The notes beneath the pieces were generated by a model. The model worked only from the letters and a program-made list of their open reading frames with translations, had not been told where the DNA came from and searched no databases. The position numbers and the translations under genes were made by a program. 64,000 nt of DNA from Terribacillus saccharophilus (GTDB taxonomy: Bacteria; Bacillota; Bacilli; Bacillales; Amphibacillaceae): positions 1 through 64,000 of the forward strand of contig FOCD01000008.1 in assembly GCA_900110015.1 (NCBI GenBank), in the 5' to 3' direction. Of the stretch, positions 18,753-29,668 are shown one piece after another (positions within the stretch are counted from its first letter, which is position 1; each line of letters begins with the position of its first letter).

Positions 18753-19253
18753 ATGTCCAAGATCATCGAACAAAAGCAACAGGTTGTAACTGAAATCGCT
18801 GAGAAATTCCAAGCGAGCCAATCTACAATCGTAGTAGACTACCGTGGTCTTACTGTTTCTGAGGTGACTGAACTACGCAAACAGCTTCGTGAAGCTGGTG
18901 TGGATTTCAAAGTCTACAAAAACACATTGACTCGCCGTGCTACGGAAGTTGCTGGTTTGACAGAACTAGACGAGAACTTGACAGGCCCAACTGCTATTGC
19001 CTTCAGTAATGAAGATGTAATTGCTCCTGCTAAGATCTTGAACGACTTCGCGAAAAAGAACGAAGCACTAGAAATCAAAGCTGGTGTCATCCAAGGCAAC
19101 GTGGCTTCTGTAGAACAAGTTAAAGAACTTGCAGATCTACCGAACTACGAAGGTTTGCTTTCTATGTTGCTTAGCGTGCTACAAGCACCAGTTCGCAACT
19201 TCGCTTACGCTGCAAAAGCAATCGCAGAACAAAAAGAAGAGCAAGGCGCTTAA
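18753..19253 (+). CDS. rplJ: Ribosomal protein L10
   Basis: Base of the L12 stalk, 166 aa, the usual Bacillus length. N-terminal rRNA-binding domain ([26 protein letters not shown] and the YKNTLTRRA segment), C-terminal helix that carries L12 dimers. GTG 18744 lies inside the SD CAGGAGGTGG, so ATG 18753 is used. Regulated by the leader just upstream. Confidence 0.97.
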   Translation: MSKIIEQKQQVVTEIAEKFQASQSTIVVDYRGLTVSEVTELRKQLREAGVDFKVYKNTLTRRATEVAGLTELDENLTGPTAIAFSNEDVIAPAKILNDFAKKNEALEIKAGVIQGNVASVEQVKELADLPNYEGLLSMLLSVLQAPVRNFAYAAKAIAEQKEEQGA

Positions 19254-19305
19254 GGCTGCCTGAGGCTTCAAAACAAAATAAAACATTCCCCAAGGAGGAA
19301 ATATC

Positions 19306-19668
19306 ATGTCTAAAGAGACAATCATTGAAGAGATTAAAGGTATGTCCGTTCTAGAATTGAACGATCTTGTTAAAGCTATCGAAGAAGAATTCGGCGTAAC
19401 TGCTGCAGCTCCTGTAGCTGCTGCTGGTGGCGGTGCTGCTGAAGCTGCTGAAGAGCAAACTGAATTTGACGTTGTTCTTACAAGCGCTGGCGCTTCTAAA
19501 ATCAAAGTTGTTAAAGCTGTACGCGAAGCAACTGGCCTAGGTCTTAAAGATGCTAAAGATCTTGTAGATAACGCTCCTGGAAACATCAAAGAAGGCGTTT
19601 CTAAAGCTGATGCTGAAGAACTTAAAGCTAAACTTGAAGAAGCTGGAGCTTCTGTAGAAGTTAAGTAA
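19306..19668 (+). CDS. rplL: Ribosomal protein L7/L12
   Basis: Multi-copy stalk protein recruiting translation factors, 120 aa. N-terminal dimerisation domain (1-35), an Ala/Gly-rich hinge (about 38-52), and the C-terminal factor-binding domain with [20 protein letters not shown] and [22 protein letters not shown] lies upstream. Very strong codon bias, as expected for an abundant protein. Confidence 0.97.
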   Translation: MSKETIIEEIKGMSVLELNDLVKAIEEEFGVTAAAPVAAAGGGAAEAAEEQTEFDVVLTSAGASKIKVVKAVREATGLGLKDAKDLVDNAPGNIKEGVSKADAEELKAKLEEAGASVEVK

Positions 19669-19674
19669 TAAAAA

Positions 19675-19705
19675 GAAAGCTCGCCTTCGGGCGAGCTTTC
19701 CTTTT
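19675..19705 (+). terminator. Terminator of the L10-L12 operon
   Basis: GAAAGCTCGCC-TTCG-GGCGAGCTTTC, 11 bp with a stable TTCG loop, then CTTTT. Confidence 0.93.
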
Positions 19706-19759
19706 ATCTATTCTCCATGGCAATCGTGAATGGATCCTGAATAAAGAAGGTGACCAATT

Positions 19760-20362
19760 ATGTCGGATCATTATTATACCAATCAGCCGCAATCAAAAAG
19801 TGCTCCTACTGCATGGCGATTCACTTTAAAAGGCAATGAACTTGTTTTCACTTCGGATACCGGGGTATTTTCCAAGAAAGAAGTGGATTTCGGTTCCAGG
19901 ATTTTGATTGATGTCTTCAGGGAGCCTGAAATAGAAGGGGATATACTGGATCTTGGCTGTGGATATGGACCGATCGGCATTTCATTTGCGAAAGCATTCG
20001 CAAATCGCGCGATTGTGATGAGTGACGTCAATGAGCGTGCAGTATCACTTGCGAAACAGAATGCTGAGGCGAATGGAGCAGATAACACGCATTTTTATGT
20101 GAGTGATCGCTTAACCGCTTATTCGGACCGGAAGTTCGCGGCAATTGCTACTAACCCTCCAATCCGAGCAGGCAAGAAGGTTGTACATCAGTTATTTGAA
20201 GAAAGTTACCAAGCGCTGCATCCTCAAGGAGAGCTCTGGGTTGTTATTCAAAAGAAACAAGGTGCCCCATCTGCTCAGGAAAAATTGAATCAGCTATTCG
20301 GCTCGTGTGAAATCGTCAAGAAGGAAAAAGGCTATTATATTCTAGTAGCCAAAAAAGATTGA
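19760..20362 (+). CDS. rsmC: RsmC-like class I SAM-dependent methyltransferase (YbxB)
   Basis: 200 aa single-domain methyltransferase. The SAM-binding loop DLGCGYGPIGI is near residue 64 and the adenine/guanine N-methylase motif NPPIRAGK near 131. Homologues (RsmC C-terminal half) modify a 16S guanine; E. coli RsmC has an extra N-terminal domain that is absent here, as in other Bacillaceae. Located between rplL and rpoB as in B. subtilis. Substrate inferred from family. Confidence 0.88.
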   Translation: MSDHYYTNQPQSKSAPTAWRFTLKGNELVFTSDTGVFSKKEVDFGSRILIDVFREPEIEGDILDLGCGYGPIGISFAKAFANRAIVMSDVNERAVSLAKQNAEANGADNTHFYVSDRLTAYSDRKFAAIATNPPIRAGKKVVHQLFEESYQALHPQGELWVVIQKKQGAPSAQEKLNQLFGSCEIVKKEKGYYILVAKKD

Positions 20363-20387
20363 CTCGCATAAAAGCTTGTGGTAGTAT
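20359..20387 (+). promoter_or_regulatory. Sigma-A promoter of rpoB-rpoC
   Basis: TTGACT (20359-20364), 17 bases, TAGTAT (20382-20387). The -35 overlaps the rsmC stop codon. It gives rpoB a leader of about 600 bases. Confidence 0.7.
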
Positions 20388-20989
20388 TGTAAAATGCCAA
20401 TAGATAACGATACTCGGAGAAGATTATAATTTTCTTAGAGAATCGTGTTTAAACTGTCGGCCGCTTGGCAAGACTGCTATCATTATTATGTTTTTGCCTT
20501 CGTCGATTTTATCTAAATATGTATGATCAGGGTTATGTCGCCATTCGGAGGAGCTAGCAAGCTGAATTTTTAACGGTTTTTATGTAAAAACCTTTTTCGT
20601 TTTTAGCTTGAAGGCGGCGCAGGAAGGACAATAGGAGAGTTACGCTGTTGGAACTATACCACTTTCTGATTTTTGTTAAACAGGAAGGGAAGCCCGTTTC
20701 ATTACAACATTCACATCACATTCGTATTTATGCGAATGCTTTTCTATGTAAACAGAAGATGTGAACAATGCAAATATTGTGGCGATTCATTTATGTTAGC
20801 TACAATATATAATTTATTGCTTGGAAAGTCAATCGGCATTCCGGCAATTCAGGCAGACCTTTATCCGAAAAAGGTTGGTCAAGTGAGAGACTCACAGCAG
20901 AAGATTTCTGCTGCAGGATGTTGATTTACTGCAGTCTACGGATTGCAGCTTGAATACATTACTAATGTTTGATTTGAGGGGTGAAGCTG
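20388..20989 (+). other. Long rpoB leader with attenuator-like hairpin
   Basis: This 627-base gap contains no supported gene. The main structure is at 20558-20610: an inner perfect stem GGTTTTT-ATGT-AAAAACC (20575-20592) followed by T5, nested in AACG/CGTT and CAAGCT/AGCTTG pairing. It looks like a weak intrinsic terminator and could set rpoBC readthrough. A GGCAA (about 20467) / TTGCC pairing upstream is also possible. An open frame at 20673-20924 has no SD and is judged spurious. Confidence 0.6.
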
Positions 20990-23900
20990 TTGACAGGTCA
21001 AGTAGTTCAGTATGGACGACACCGCCAGCGCAGAAGCTATGCACGTATTAGTGAAGTGCTAGAGTTACCGAATCTTATCGAGATTCAAACCGCTTCTTAT
21101 GAATGGTTCTTAGAAGAAGGATTACGAGAGATGTTCCAGGATATTTCCCCGATCGAGGATTTCGCGGGTAATTTATCGCTGGAATTTGTCGACTATAGCC
21201 TTGGCGAACCGAAATATCCAGTAGATGAAGCAAAAGAAAGAGACGTTACCTATAACGCTCCGCTTCGTGTAAAAGTCCGTTTATTGAATAACGAGACAGG
21301 CGAAGTAAAAGAACAGGAAGTATTCATGGGTGACTTCCCATTGATGACAGATACAGGAACGTTCATCATCAACGGTGCTGAACGCGTTATCGTATCACAG
21401 CTTGTTCGTTCCCCTAGTGTTTATTTCAGTGAGAAATTCGACAAGAACGGAAAACGTGGCCATACGGCAACTGTTATTCCGAACCGTGGTGCATGGCTTG
21501 AGTTCGAAACGGATGCGAAGGATGTAGTCCACGTCCGTATCGACCGTACGCGTAAGCTTCCTATCACTGTCCTGCTTCGCGCGCTTGGATTCGGAAGTGA
21601 TCAGGAAATCATCGATTTGATCGGTGAAAACGAGTACTTGCGTAACACATTGGAGAAAGATAACACGGAAACTACTGAAAAAGCATTGCTTGAAATCTAC
21701 GAGCGTCTTCGTCCAGGAGAGCCGCCTACTGTAGAGAACGCGAAAAGCTTGCTTGTTTCCCGTTTCTTCGATCCAAAACGCTATGACCTAGCACATGTAG
21801 GCCGCTACAAAATGAACAAAAAGCTTCATATTAAAAACCGTTTGTTCAACCAAACATTGGCACAGCCAATCGTTGATGAAGAGACTGGTGAAGTTCTTGC
21901 ACAAAAAGGCGACAAGTTAGATCGTCGTCTGCTTGATAAGATTCTTCCTTATCTTGACGGTTCGAACGGCAAGTTCGGCGAGAATATTTTGGAGCCGCAT
22001 GATGGCGTAGTACAAGATCAAATCGTCGTGCAAACAATTAAAATTGTCGACCCAACTGATCCAGAAGGCGAACGTACACTAAGTGTCACTGGTAATGCTA
22101 CAGTAGATGACAGTGTGAAGAATCTGGACCCTGCCGATATCGTGGCAGCAGTCAGCTACTTCTTTAACCTATTGTATGAAGTTGGCGACACAGATGACAT
22201 CGATCACCTTGGTAACAGAAGATTACGTTCTGTAGGTGAATTGCTGCAAAACCAATTCCGTATTGGTCTATCCCGTATGGAACGTGTGGTACGTGAGCGC
22301 ATGTCCATTCAGGATACGTCAGCTATCACGCCGCAGCAGCTGATCAATATCCGACCAGTGATTGCATCTATTAAAGAATTCTTCGGAAGCTCCCAGCTTT
22401 CTCAGTTCATGGACCAGACAAACCCGCTTGGTGAATTGACGCATAAACGTCGTCTTTCTGCTTTGGGACCTGGTGGTTTGACTCGGGAACGTGCTGGCTT
22501 TGAAGTGCGTGACGTACACTACTCCCACTATGGAAGAATGTGTCCGATCGAAACGCCAGAGGGTCCGAACATTGGTTTGATCAACTCCCTTTCCACATAT
22601 GCGAAAGTGAATAAATTCGGTTTCATCGAGACACCTTACCGTCGCGTTGATCCGGAGACGAACCTTGTAACTGAACATATTGATTACCTTACTGCTGATG
22701 AGCAGGATAACTATGTTATCGCACAGGCAAACTCTCCGCTAACAGAAGATGGCGGCTTCGCAAACGAAGAAGTCGTTGCTCGTTTCCGTGAGGAAAACAC
22801 AATCGTAGCTCGTGAACGTATCGATTACATGGACGTATCACCGAAGCAGGTTGTATCTGCTGCGACAGCATGTATCCCGTTCTTGGAAAACGATGACTCC
22901 AACCGTGCATTGATGGGTGCGAACATGCAGCGACAAGCAGTTCCGTTGATGCAGCCGGAAGCACCAATCGTAGGTACTGGTATGGAATATGTATCCGGAA
23001 AAGACTCCGGTGCAGCTGTTATCTGCCGCGCAGAAGGTATTGTAGAGCGCGTTGAAGCAAAAGAAATCATTGTACGCCGTGTAACTGAAGTAGGCGGCAG
23101 TGAAGTGAAAGGCGATACAGATCGTTATCGTCTGCAGAAATTCAATCGTTCCAACCAAGGAACTTGCTATAACCAGCGTCCGATCGTCAGCGTAGGCGAC
23201 CGCGTGACAAAAGGCGAAATCCTTGCTGATGGACCTTCCATGCAGGATGGAGAGCTTGCGCTTGGACGTAACGTTCTTGTTGCCTTCATGACATGGGAAG
23301 GTTACAACTACGAGGATGCTATCATCATGAGCGAACGCCTTGTGAAAGATGATGTTTACACATCTATCCATATCGAGGAATATGAGTCTGAAGCACGTGA
23401 TACGAAGCTAGGACCAGAAGAAATCACACGCGACATCCCTAACGTAGGGGAAGACGCACTGAAGAACCTTGACGAGCGCGGAATCATCCGTGTTGGTGCT
23501 GAAGTTTCCGATGGTGATTTGCTTGTTGGTAAAGTAACGCCTAAAGGTGTAACTGAGCTATCAGCAGAAGAACGTCTATTGCATGCGATCTTCGGTGAGA
23601 AGGCTCGTGAAGTCCGTGATACTTCTCTTCGTGTACCTCATGGTGCCGGCGGTATCGTATTGGATGTTAAGATCTTCAACCGTGAAGATGGCGATGAATT
23701 ACCACCAGGCGTAAACCAGCTTGTACGTGCTTATATCGTTCAGAAACGTAAGATTTCTGAAGGGGATAAGATGGCTGGACGTCACGGTAACAAAGGGGTT
23801 ATCTCTAAGATACTTCCAGAAGAGGATATGCCATTCATGCCAGATGGCACACCAGTTGATATCATGCTTAACCCACTAGGGGTACCATCTCGTATGAATA

Positions 23901-24529
23901 TCGGACAGGTGTTTGAGCTTCACTTAGGTATGGCAGCTCGTGCGCTGGGCATCCACGTTGCAACACCAGTATTTGATGGTGCGCGTGAGGAAGATGTTTG
24001 GGAAACGCTCGAAGAAGCTGGTATGCCGCGTGACGCGAAGACAGTTCTTTATGATGGAAGATCCGGTGAACCATTCGATAACCGTGTTTCTGTCGGTGTA
24101 TCGTACATGATCAAGCTTGCGCACATGGTTGATGACAAGCTGCATGCGCGTTCTACAGGTCCATATTCACTAGTAACGCAGCAGCCGCTTGGTGGTAAAG
24201 CACAATTCGGTGGACAGCGTTTCGGTGAGATGGAGGTTTGGGCACTTGAAGCTTATGGTGCGGCATATACTTTGCAAGAGATTCTTACAGTTAAGTCCGA
24301 TGACGTTGTTGGTCGTGTGAAGACTTATGAAGCTATTGTTAAAGGTGATAATGTACCAGAACCAGGTGTACCAGAATCATTCAAAGTATTAATCAAAGAG
24401 CTTCAGAGTCTTGGTATGGATGTTAAAATCCTCAACGGTGAAGAAGAAGAAGTAGAATTAAGAGAACTCGAAGATGAAGACGAGACGCAAGCACCTGACC
24501 GCATCAATCTTGATGTACAGGAAGGCTAA
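20990..24529 (+). CDS. rpoB: RNA polymerase beta subunit
   Basis: Catalytic core subunit, 1179 aa. Starts at TTG 20990 (conserved [20 protein letters not shown]) behind GAGGGGTG; GTG 20981 lies within that SD. The rifampicin pocket is wild type: Q472, D475, H485, R488 and S490 (E. coli Q513, D516, H526, R529, S531), so no rif-resistance substitution is seen. The C-terminus has the usual [19 protein letters not shown] and a short acidic tail. Forms an operon with rpoC, 57 nt downstream. Confidence 0.98.
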   Translation: MTGQVVQYGRHRQRRSYARISEVLELPNLIEIQTASYEWFLEEGLREMFQDISPIEDFAGNLSLEFVDYSLGEPKYPVDEAKERDVTYNAPLRVKVRLLNNETGEVKEQEVFMGDFPLMTDTGTFIINGAERVIVSQLVRSPSVYFSEKFDKNGKRGHTATVIPNRGAWLEFETDAKDVVHVRIDRTRKLPITVLLRALGFGSDQEIIDLIGENEYLRNTLEKDNTETTEKALLEIYERLRPGEPPTVENAKSLLVSRFFDPKRYDLAHVGRYKMNKKLHIKNRLFNQTLAQPIVDEETGEVLAQKGDKLDRRLLDKILPYLDGSNGKFGENILEPHDGVVQDQIVVQTIKIVDPTDPEGERTLSVTGNATVDDSVKNLDPADIVAAVSYFFNLLYEVGDTDDIDHLGNRRLRSVGELLQNQFRIGLSRMERVVRERMSIQDTSAITPQQLINIRPVIASIKEFFGSSQLSQFMDQTNPLGELTHKRRLSALGPGGLTRERAGFEVRDVHYSHYGRMCPIETPEGPNIGLINSLSTYAKVNKFGFIETPYRRVDPETNLVTEHIDYLTADEQDNYVIAQANSPLTEDGGFANEEVVARFREENTIVARERIDYMDVSPKQVVSAATACIPFLENDDSNRALMGANMQRQAVPLMQPEAPIVGTGMEYVSGKDSGAAVICRAEGIVERVEAKEIIVRRVTEVGGSEVKGDTDRYRLQKFNRSNQGTCYNQRPIVSVGDRVTKGEILADGPSMQDGELALGRNVLVAFMTWEGYNYEDAIIMSERLVKDDVYTSIHIEEYESEARDTKLGPEEITRDIPNVGEDALKNLDERGIIRVGAEVSDGDLLVGKVTPKGVTELSAEERLLHAIFGEKAREVRDTSLRVPHGAGGIVLDVKIFNREDGDELPPGVNQLVRAYIVQKRKISEGDKMAGRHGNKGVISKILPEEDMPFMPDGTPVDIMLNPLGVPSRMNIGQVFELHLGMAARALGIHVATPVFDGAREEDVWETLEEAGMPRDAKTVLYDGRSGEPFDNRVSVGVSYMIKLAHMVDDKLHARSTGPYSLVTQQPLGGKAQFGGQRFGEMEVWALEAYGAAYTLQEILTVKSDDVVGRVKTYEAIVKGDNVPEPGVPESFKVLIKELQSLGMDVKILNGEEEEVELRELEDEDETQAPDRINLDVQEG

Positions 24530-24586
24530 GGCGGCACAACATCGACTGCATAGCAGTAACGGGATACTAAAAGGGAGGTAGGCCCC

Positions 24587-27500
24587 TTGATAGATGTAAA
24601 TAATTTTGAGTTTATGAAAATAGGTTTGGCTTCACCTGATAAGATTCGTTCATGGTCTTACGGAGAAGTTAAAAAGCCAGAAACGATCAACTACCGTACG
24701 TTAAAGCCTGAAAAAGACGGTTTGTTCTGTGAGCGCATCTTCGGTCCGCAAAAAGACTGGGAATGTCATTGCGGTAAATACAAACGCGTTCGCTATAAAG
24801 GCGTTGTATGTGATCGTTGCGGCGTAGAAGTTACCAAAGCTAAAGTACGCCGTGAGCGTATGGGACACATCGAGCTAGCAGCTCCTGTGTCTCACATTTG
24901 GTACTTCAAAGGTATTCCGAGTCGTATGGGTCTTGTACTGGATATGTCTCCTCGTGCGTTGGAAGAAGTTATCTACTTCGCAGCGTACATCGTGACAGAT
25001 GCTGGTGATACAGCACTTGAGAAGAAGCAGCTTCTTTCTGAGAAAGAATATCGCCTCTATCGTGAAAAATACGGTAATACGTTCCAAGCTCAAATGGGTG
25101 CGGAAGCAATTCGTAAACTTCTTCAAGATATCGAATTGGAGAAAGAAGTGGAAGCACTTCGCGAAGAATTGAAAACAGCACAAGGTCAGCGTAGAACGCG
25201 TGCGATCAAGCGCTTGGAAGTAATGGAAGCATTCCGTCACTCTGGAAACGAACCTTCTTGGATGGTGTTGGATGTACTTCCGATCATTCCTCCTGAGCTT
25301 CGTCCAATGGTACAGCTTGATGGTGGACGTTTCGCTACATCTGACTTGAATGATCTTTATCGTCGAGTGATCAACCGGAACAACCGTCTGAAACGCTTGC
25401 TTGACCTTGGTGCACCTAGCATCATCGTACAAAACGAAAAACGTATGCTTCAGGAAGCTGTTGATGCGTTAATCGATAACGGTCGTCGTGGTCGTCCTGT
25501 TACAGGTCCTGGTAACCGTCCATTGAAATCTCTTTCTCACATGCTGAAAGGTAAACAAGGACGTTTCCGTCAGAACTTGCTTGGTAAACGGGTAGACTAT
25601 TCCGGACGTTCCGTAATCGTCGTAGGTCCGCATTTGAAGATGTATCAGTGTGGTCTTCCAAAAGAAATGGCGCTTGAGCTATTCAAACCATTCATCATGA
25701 AAGAATTGGTGGAAAAAGGCCTTGCTCATAACATCAAATCTGCAAAACGGAAAATCGAACGTCTGCATCCGGAAATCTGGGATGTGCTTGAAGAAGTAAT
25801 CCGTGAGCATCCGGTACTCTTAAACCGTGCACCTACGCTTCACCGCCTAGGTATCCAGGCATTCGAACCGACATTGGTAGAAGGTCGCGCAATCCGTCTT
25901 CACCCGCTAGTATGTACAGCTTATAACGCTGACTTCGATGGTGACCAGATGGCTGTCCACGTTCCTTTATCAGCAGAAGCACAGGCAGAGGCTCGTATCC
26001 TTATGCTTGCTGCACAAAACATCTTGAACCCGAAAGACGGTAAACCAGTCGTAACTCCATCTCAGGATATGGTACTAGGTAACTACTACCTTACACTTGA
26101 GCGTGAAGATGCTATCGGCGAAGGTAAAGTCTTCAAAGATGTAAACGAAGCAATGCTTGCTTATCAGAACGGATATGTACATTTGCACACTCGTGTAGCA
26201 GTAGATGCCGGTTCATTGAACAATGAAACATTCACAGAAGAACAGAAAAACCAAATCCTGCTTACAACAGTAGGTAAACTTATCTTCAATACAATCTTGC
26301 CGAGCTCGTTCCCTTACATGAACGAACCGACTCGTGAGAACTTAGAAGAAAAAACACCTGCTCACTACTTCGTTGAGAAGGGTGCGAATATCAAAGAGGA
26401 GATCGCAAAACGCGACATTATCTCCCCGTTCAAGAAAGGCTTCCTGGGCGACATCATTGCAGAAGTGTTCAAACGCTTCAAGATCAGTGAAACGTCCAAA
26501 ATGCTTGACCGCATGAAGGATCTTGGATTCAGTTATTCCACTAAAGCAGGTATTACGGTTGGTATCTCTGATATCGTCGTATTGAAAGAGAAAACAGAGA
26601 TTCTTGATGAAGCACAATCCCGCGTGGATAAAGTATTGAAACAGTTCCGTCGTGGTTTGATTACGGAAGAAGAGCGATATGACCGTGTTATATCTATCTG
26701 GTCTAAAGCGAAGGATGATATTCAGGAGCGTCTGATGAAATCCTTGAGCAACCGTAACCCTATCTTCATGATGAGTGATTCCGGTGCCCGTGGTAACGCA
26801 TCTAACTTCACTCAGCTTGCTGGTATGCGTGGTCTAATGGCCAACCCGGCTGGACGAATCATCGAGTTGCCGATCAAGTCCAGTTTCCGTGAGGGTCTGA
26901 CAGTACTCGAGTACTTCATCTCTACACACGGTGCGCGTAAAGGTCTTGCCGATACAGCACTGAAAACTGCCGATTCCGGTTACTTGACTCGTCGTCTTGT
27001 TGACGTAGCACAGGATGTTATCATCCGTGAAGAAGATTGTGGTACTGACCGCAGCCTAAGAGTCCGTGCCCTGACTGAAGGAACTGAAATGATCGAGCCT
27101 TTGTATGACCGCCTTGTAGGACGTACAGCGTTCGAGAATGTCAAACATCCTGAAACAGGTGATGTAATCGTTGCTAAGAACGAATTGATTGGCGAAGATA
27201 CAGCAAGACTAATCGTAGATGCTGGTATCGAAGAAGTGGCGATCCGTACTGTCTTCACATGTAACACGAAGCATGGTGCATGTAAGAAATGTTACGGCCG
27301 TAACCTTGCAACTGGCAGTGACGTCGAAGTCGGCGAAGCAGTCGGTATCATCGCTGCACAATCCATCGGTGAACCAGGAACACAGCTTACAATGCGTACG
27401 TTCCACACAGGTGGGGTAGCCGGTGACGATATCACACAAGGTTTGCCGCGTATCCAGGAGTTGTTCGAGGCGCGTAACCCTAAAGGTCAAGCTGTCATCT

Positions 27501-28198
27501 CCGAGATCAAAGGTACAGTTATTGAAGTAAATGATGTTAAAGAGAAACAAGAAGTTACGATTCAAGGTACAGTTGAAACGAAGACTTACACAGCTCCTTA
27601 TGGTGCACGCTTGCGTGTTGCAGAAGGTGACGCAATCGAAGCTGGTCAAGAGCTGACAGAGGGTTCTGTAGATCCGAAAGAACTTCTTCGAGTTCGTGGT
27701 GTAGCTGGCGTTCAGCAGTATCTATTAAAAGAAGTGCAGAAAGTATACCGTATGCAAGGGGTAGAAATCGGCGATAAACACGTTGAAGTAATGGTTCGCC
27801 AGATGCTTCGTAAAGTACGTGTTATCGATTCTGGTCAAACAGATGTATTGCCAGGTTCACTTCTTGAGATCCATCAATTCCGGGAAGCAAACCGTGAAGT
27901 ACTAAGAGAAGGCTTCCAGCCAGCAAGCGGTAAACCAGTATTGCTTGGTATTACGAAAGCTTCTCTAGAAACGGATTCCTTCTTGTCTGCCGCTTCCTTC
28001 CAGGAAACAACTCGTGTCCTTACCGATGCAGCTATCAAAGGTAAGCGCGATGAACTTCTCGGCTTGAAAGAGAATGTTATCATTGGTAAGCTTGTTCCTG
28101 CTGGTACTGGTATGCCGCAGTATCGCAAGATCAAAGCGAAACTTGATACACCTGAAGAAGTAACAGAAGGTCAGGAAATCGAATCTGTAACACCATAA
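24587..28198 (+). CDS. rpoC: RNA polymerase beta' subunit
   Basis: Second large catalytic subunit, 1203 aa. N-terminal zinc site (CHCGKYK...CDRCG), the catalytic triad motif NADFDGDQM, the bridge-helix and trigger-loop region, and a second zinc cluster ([13 protein letters not shown]). TTG 24587 with AAGGGAGG upstream gives the family N-terminus. Uses rpoB's promoter; no terminator is evident before the promoter of the next gene. Confidence 0.98.
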   Translation: MIDVNNFEFMKIGLASPDKIRSWSYGEVKKPETINYRTLKPEKDGLFCERIFGPQKDWECHCGKYKRVRYKGVVCDRCGVEVTKAKVRRERMGHIELAAPVSHIWYFKGIPSRMGLVLDMSPRALEEVIYFAAYIVTDAGDTALEKKQLLSEKEYRLYREKYGNTFQAQMGAEAIRKLLQDIELEKEVEALREELKTAQGQRRTRAIKRLEVMEAFRHSGNEPSWMVLDVLPIIPPELRPMVQLDGGRFATSDLNDLYRRVINRNNRLKRLLDLGAPSIIVQNEKRMLQEAVDALIDNGRRGRPVTGPGNRPLKSLSHMLKGKQGRFRQNLLGKRVDYSGRSVIVVGPHLKMYQCGLPKEMALELFKPFIMKELVEKGLAHNIKSAKRKIERLHPEIWDVLEEVIREHPVLLNRAPTLHRLGIQAFEPTLVEGRAIRLHPLVCTAYNADFDGDQMAVHVPLSAEAQAEARILMLAAQNILNPKDGKPVVTPSQDMVLGNYYLTLEREDAIGEGKVFKDVNEAMLAYQNGYVHLHTRVAVDAGSLNNETFTEEQKNQILLTTVGKLIFNTILPSSFPYMNEPTRENLEEKTPAHYFVEKGANIKEEIAKRDIISPFKKGFLGDIIAEVFKRFKISETSKMLDRMKDLGFSYSTKAGITVGISDIVVLKEKTEILDEAQSRVDKVLKQFRRGLITEEERYDRVISIWSKAKDDIQERLMKSLSNRNPIFMMSDSGARGNASNFTQLAGMRGLMANPAGRIIELPIKSSFREGLTVLEYFISTHGARKGLADTALKTADSGYLTRRLVDVAQDVIIREEDCGTDRSLRVRALTEGTEMIEPLYDRLVGRTAFENVKHPETGDVIVAKNELIGEDTARLIVDAGIEEVAIRTVFTCNTKHGACKKCYGRNLATGSDVEVGEAVGIIAAQSIGEPGTQLTMRTFHTGGVAGDDITQGLPRIQELFEARNPKGQAVISEIKGTVIEVNDVKEKQEVTIQGTVETKTYTAPYGARLRVAEGDAIEAGQELTEGSVDPKELLRVRGVAGVQQYLLKEVQKVYRMQGVEIGDKHVEVMVRQMLRKVRVIDSGQTDVLPGSLLEIHQFREANREVLREGFQPASGKPVLLGITKASLETDSFLSAASFQETTRVLTDAAIKGKRDELLGLKENVIIGKLVPAGTGMPQYRKIKAKLDTPEEVTEGQEIESVTP

Positions 28199-28266
28199 CG
28201 GTGACCCTAATACACAAGGAAACAAAATAATTTGTCGGAAGCACTGTAAATCTCTTGTTAAGGTGA

Positions 28267-28295
28267 TTGACATCAGCTTACTAGAGTGATACTAT
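28267..28295 (+). promoter_or_regulatory. Sigma-A promoter of the str cluster
   Basis: TTGACA (28267-28272), 17 bases, TACTAT (28290-28295), with TATAAT three bases further on as an alternative -10. It lies 48 nt before the L7Ae-like gene and drives it together with rpsL, rpsG, fusA and probably tuf. Confidence 0.85.
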
Positions 28296-28342
28296 AATCA
28301 AGGTGCTTCCGATTCTCCTTGTTTACTTTGGAGGATATGCAT

Positions 28343-28594
28343 ATGTCTTATGAAAAAGTAGCGCAAGCTAATACGGGAATCGTTATCGGAACCAAACAAA
28401 CACTCAAGGCCATGAAGCAAGGCCAAGTGAACTCAGTTGTCATTGCAAATGACGCTGCCGAGCATATTACCAGCCAGGTAAGAAAGCTGGCAGAAGAATT
28501 AGGCATACCAGCGATCCAAGTGGATTCTATGAAACGCTTAGGTGAAGCTTGTGGCATAGATGTAGGGACAGCTACTGTGGCAATTAAAAGATAG
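28343..28594 (+). CDS. rplGB: L7Ae-family K-turn-binding protein (YbxF)
   Basis: 83 aa single-domain L7Ae/L30e protein. Homologues bind RNA kink-turns; in B. subtilis YbxF associates with ribosomes in growth phase and binds K-turns such as the SAM riboswitch. It has the fold's signature segments [16 protein letters not shown] and [14 protein letters not shown] 28343 (SD GGAGGATATG) is preferred to the longer frame from 28319. Usual position between rpoC and rpsL. Confidence 0.93.
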   Translation: MSYEKVAQANTGIVIGTKQTLKAMKQGQVNSVVIANDAAEHITSQVRKLAEELGIPAIQVDSMKRLGEACGIDVGTATVAIKR

Positions 28595-28703
28595 TTTTGG
28601 CGAAGCTGATGCTAGCTCAGCTCGTGAAAGCTTTGTTTTTTGCCTAAAAATGAACCACCTGGATGTGTGGTATTACGAAAAAGCTTTGAAAGGAGGAAAA
28701 AAC

Positions 28704-29117
28704 ATGCCTACTATTAACCAATTAGTACGCAAAGGTCGCGTAAGCAAAACAAAGAAATCTGACTCTCCAGCATTGAACAGAGGGTACAACAGTTTCAAGA
28801 AATCTTTGACTAACCAGTCTTCTCCACAAAAACGTGGTGTTTGTACTCGTGTTGGTACAATGACTCCGAAGAAACCAAACTCCGCATTGCGTAAATATGC
28901 ACGTGTACGTTTGACAAACGGAATCGAGGTTACTGCCTACATTCCTGGTATCGGACACAACTTGCAAGAGCACAGTGTTGTTTTGATCCGCGGCGGACGT
29001 GTAAAAGATTTACCGGGTGTACGTTACCATATCGTACGTGGTGCGCTTGATACTTCAGGTGTTGACGGCCGCGCACAAGGTCGCTCTAAATATGGTACTA
29101 AACGCCCTAAAAAATAA
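28704..29117 (+). CDS. rpsL: Ribosomal protein S12
   Basis: Decoding-centre 30S protein, 137 aa. The two streptomycin loops ([11 protein letters not shown] and [13 protein letters not shown]) are wild type, so no resistance substitution is visible. ATG 28704 follows AAAGGAGG; an in-frame extension to 28650 is not needed. First r-protein of the str cluster. Confidence 0.97.
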   Translation: MPTINQLVRKGRVSKTKKSDSPALNRGYNSFKKSLTNQSSPQKRGVCTRVGTMTPKKPNSALRKYARVRLTNGIEVTAYIPGIGHNLQEHSVVLIRGGRVKDLPGVRYHIVRGALDTSGVDGRAQGRSKYGTKRPKK

Positions 29118-29158
29118 GACTAACATAATATAACCATCATCAGAAAGGAGGAGAATAT

Positions 29159-29629
29159 ATGCCAAGAAAAGGTCCTGTAGCTAAACGTGACGTGTTGCCA
29201 GATCCGTTGTACAACTCTAAATTGGTAACTCGTTTGATCAACCAAATCATGGTTGACGGACAACGCGGTAAAGCTCAAAAGATTCTTTATGCAGCATTCG
29301 AACTAGTTAAAGAACGTAGTGGAAACGATCCAATGGAGGTTTTCGAAACATCCATGAAGAACGTTATGCCTGTACTTGAAGTACGTGCACGCCGCGTTGG
29401 TGGTTCCAACTACCAAGTACCAGTTGAAGTACGCCCAGAGCGTCGTCAAGCACTAGGTCTTCGTTACATTGTTAACTATTCCCGTCTACGCGGTGAAAAA
29501 ACAATGGAAGAGCGTCTTGCTAACGAAATTCTTGATGCGTCTAACAACACAGGTGCTGCTGTTAAGAAACGTGAAGATATGCATAAAATGGCGGAAGCAA
29601 ACAAAGCGTTTGCTCACTACCGCTGGTAA
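29159..29629 (+). CDS. rpsG: Ribosomal protein S7
   Basis: Primary binder of the 16S 3' major domain, lining the E site, 156 aa. It has [15 protein letters not shown] at the start, [16 protein letters not shown] in the middle and the C-terminal [29 protein letters not shown]. In other bacteria S7 represses the str operon; no such site was recognised here. Confidence 0.97.
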   Translation: MPRKGPVAKRDVLPDPLYNSKLVTRLINQIMVDGQRGKAQKILYAAFELVKERSGNDPMEVFETSMKNVMPVLEVRARRVGGSNYQVPVEVRPERRQALGLRYIVNYSRLRGEKTMEERLANEILDASNNTGAAVKKREDMHKMAEANKAFAHYRW

Positions 29630-29668
29630 AATATATCTTAAATTCACTCTAGGAAGGAGAAAGACCGT

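Noticed and set aside
20673..20924. 83-aa frame in the rpoB leader with a CEQCKYCG segment
   Set aside because: TTG start without an SD, mixed composition, and no known gene at this place; the cysteine spacing is likely chance.
22388..22470. Possible rifampicin-resistance mutation in rpoB
   Set aside because: All key residues of the pocket match the sensitive consensus.
22838..23371. Antisense frame of 177 aa in rpoB
   Set aside because: Mirror of a conserved coding region without SD or motif.
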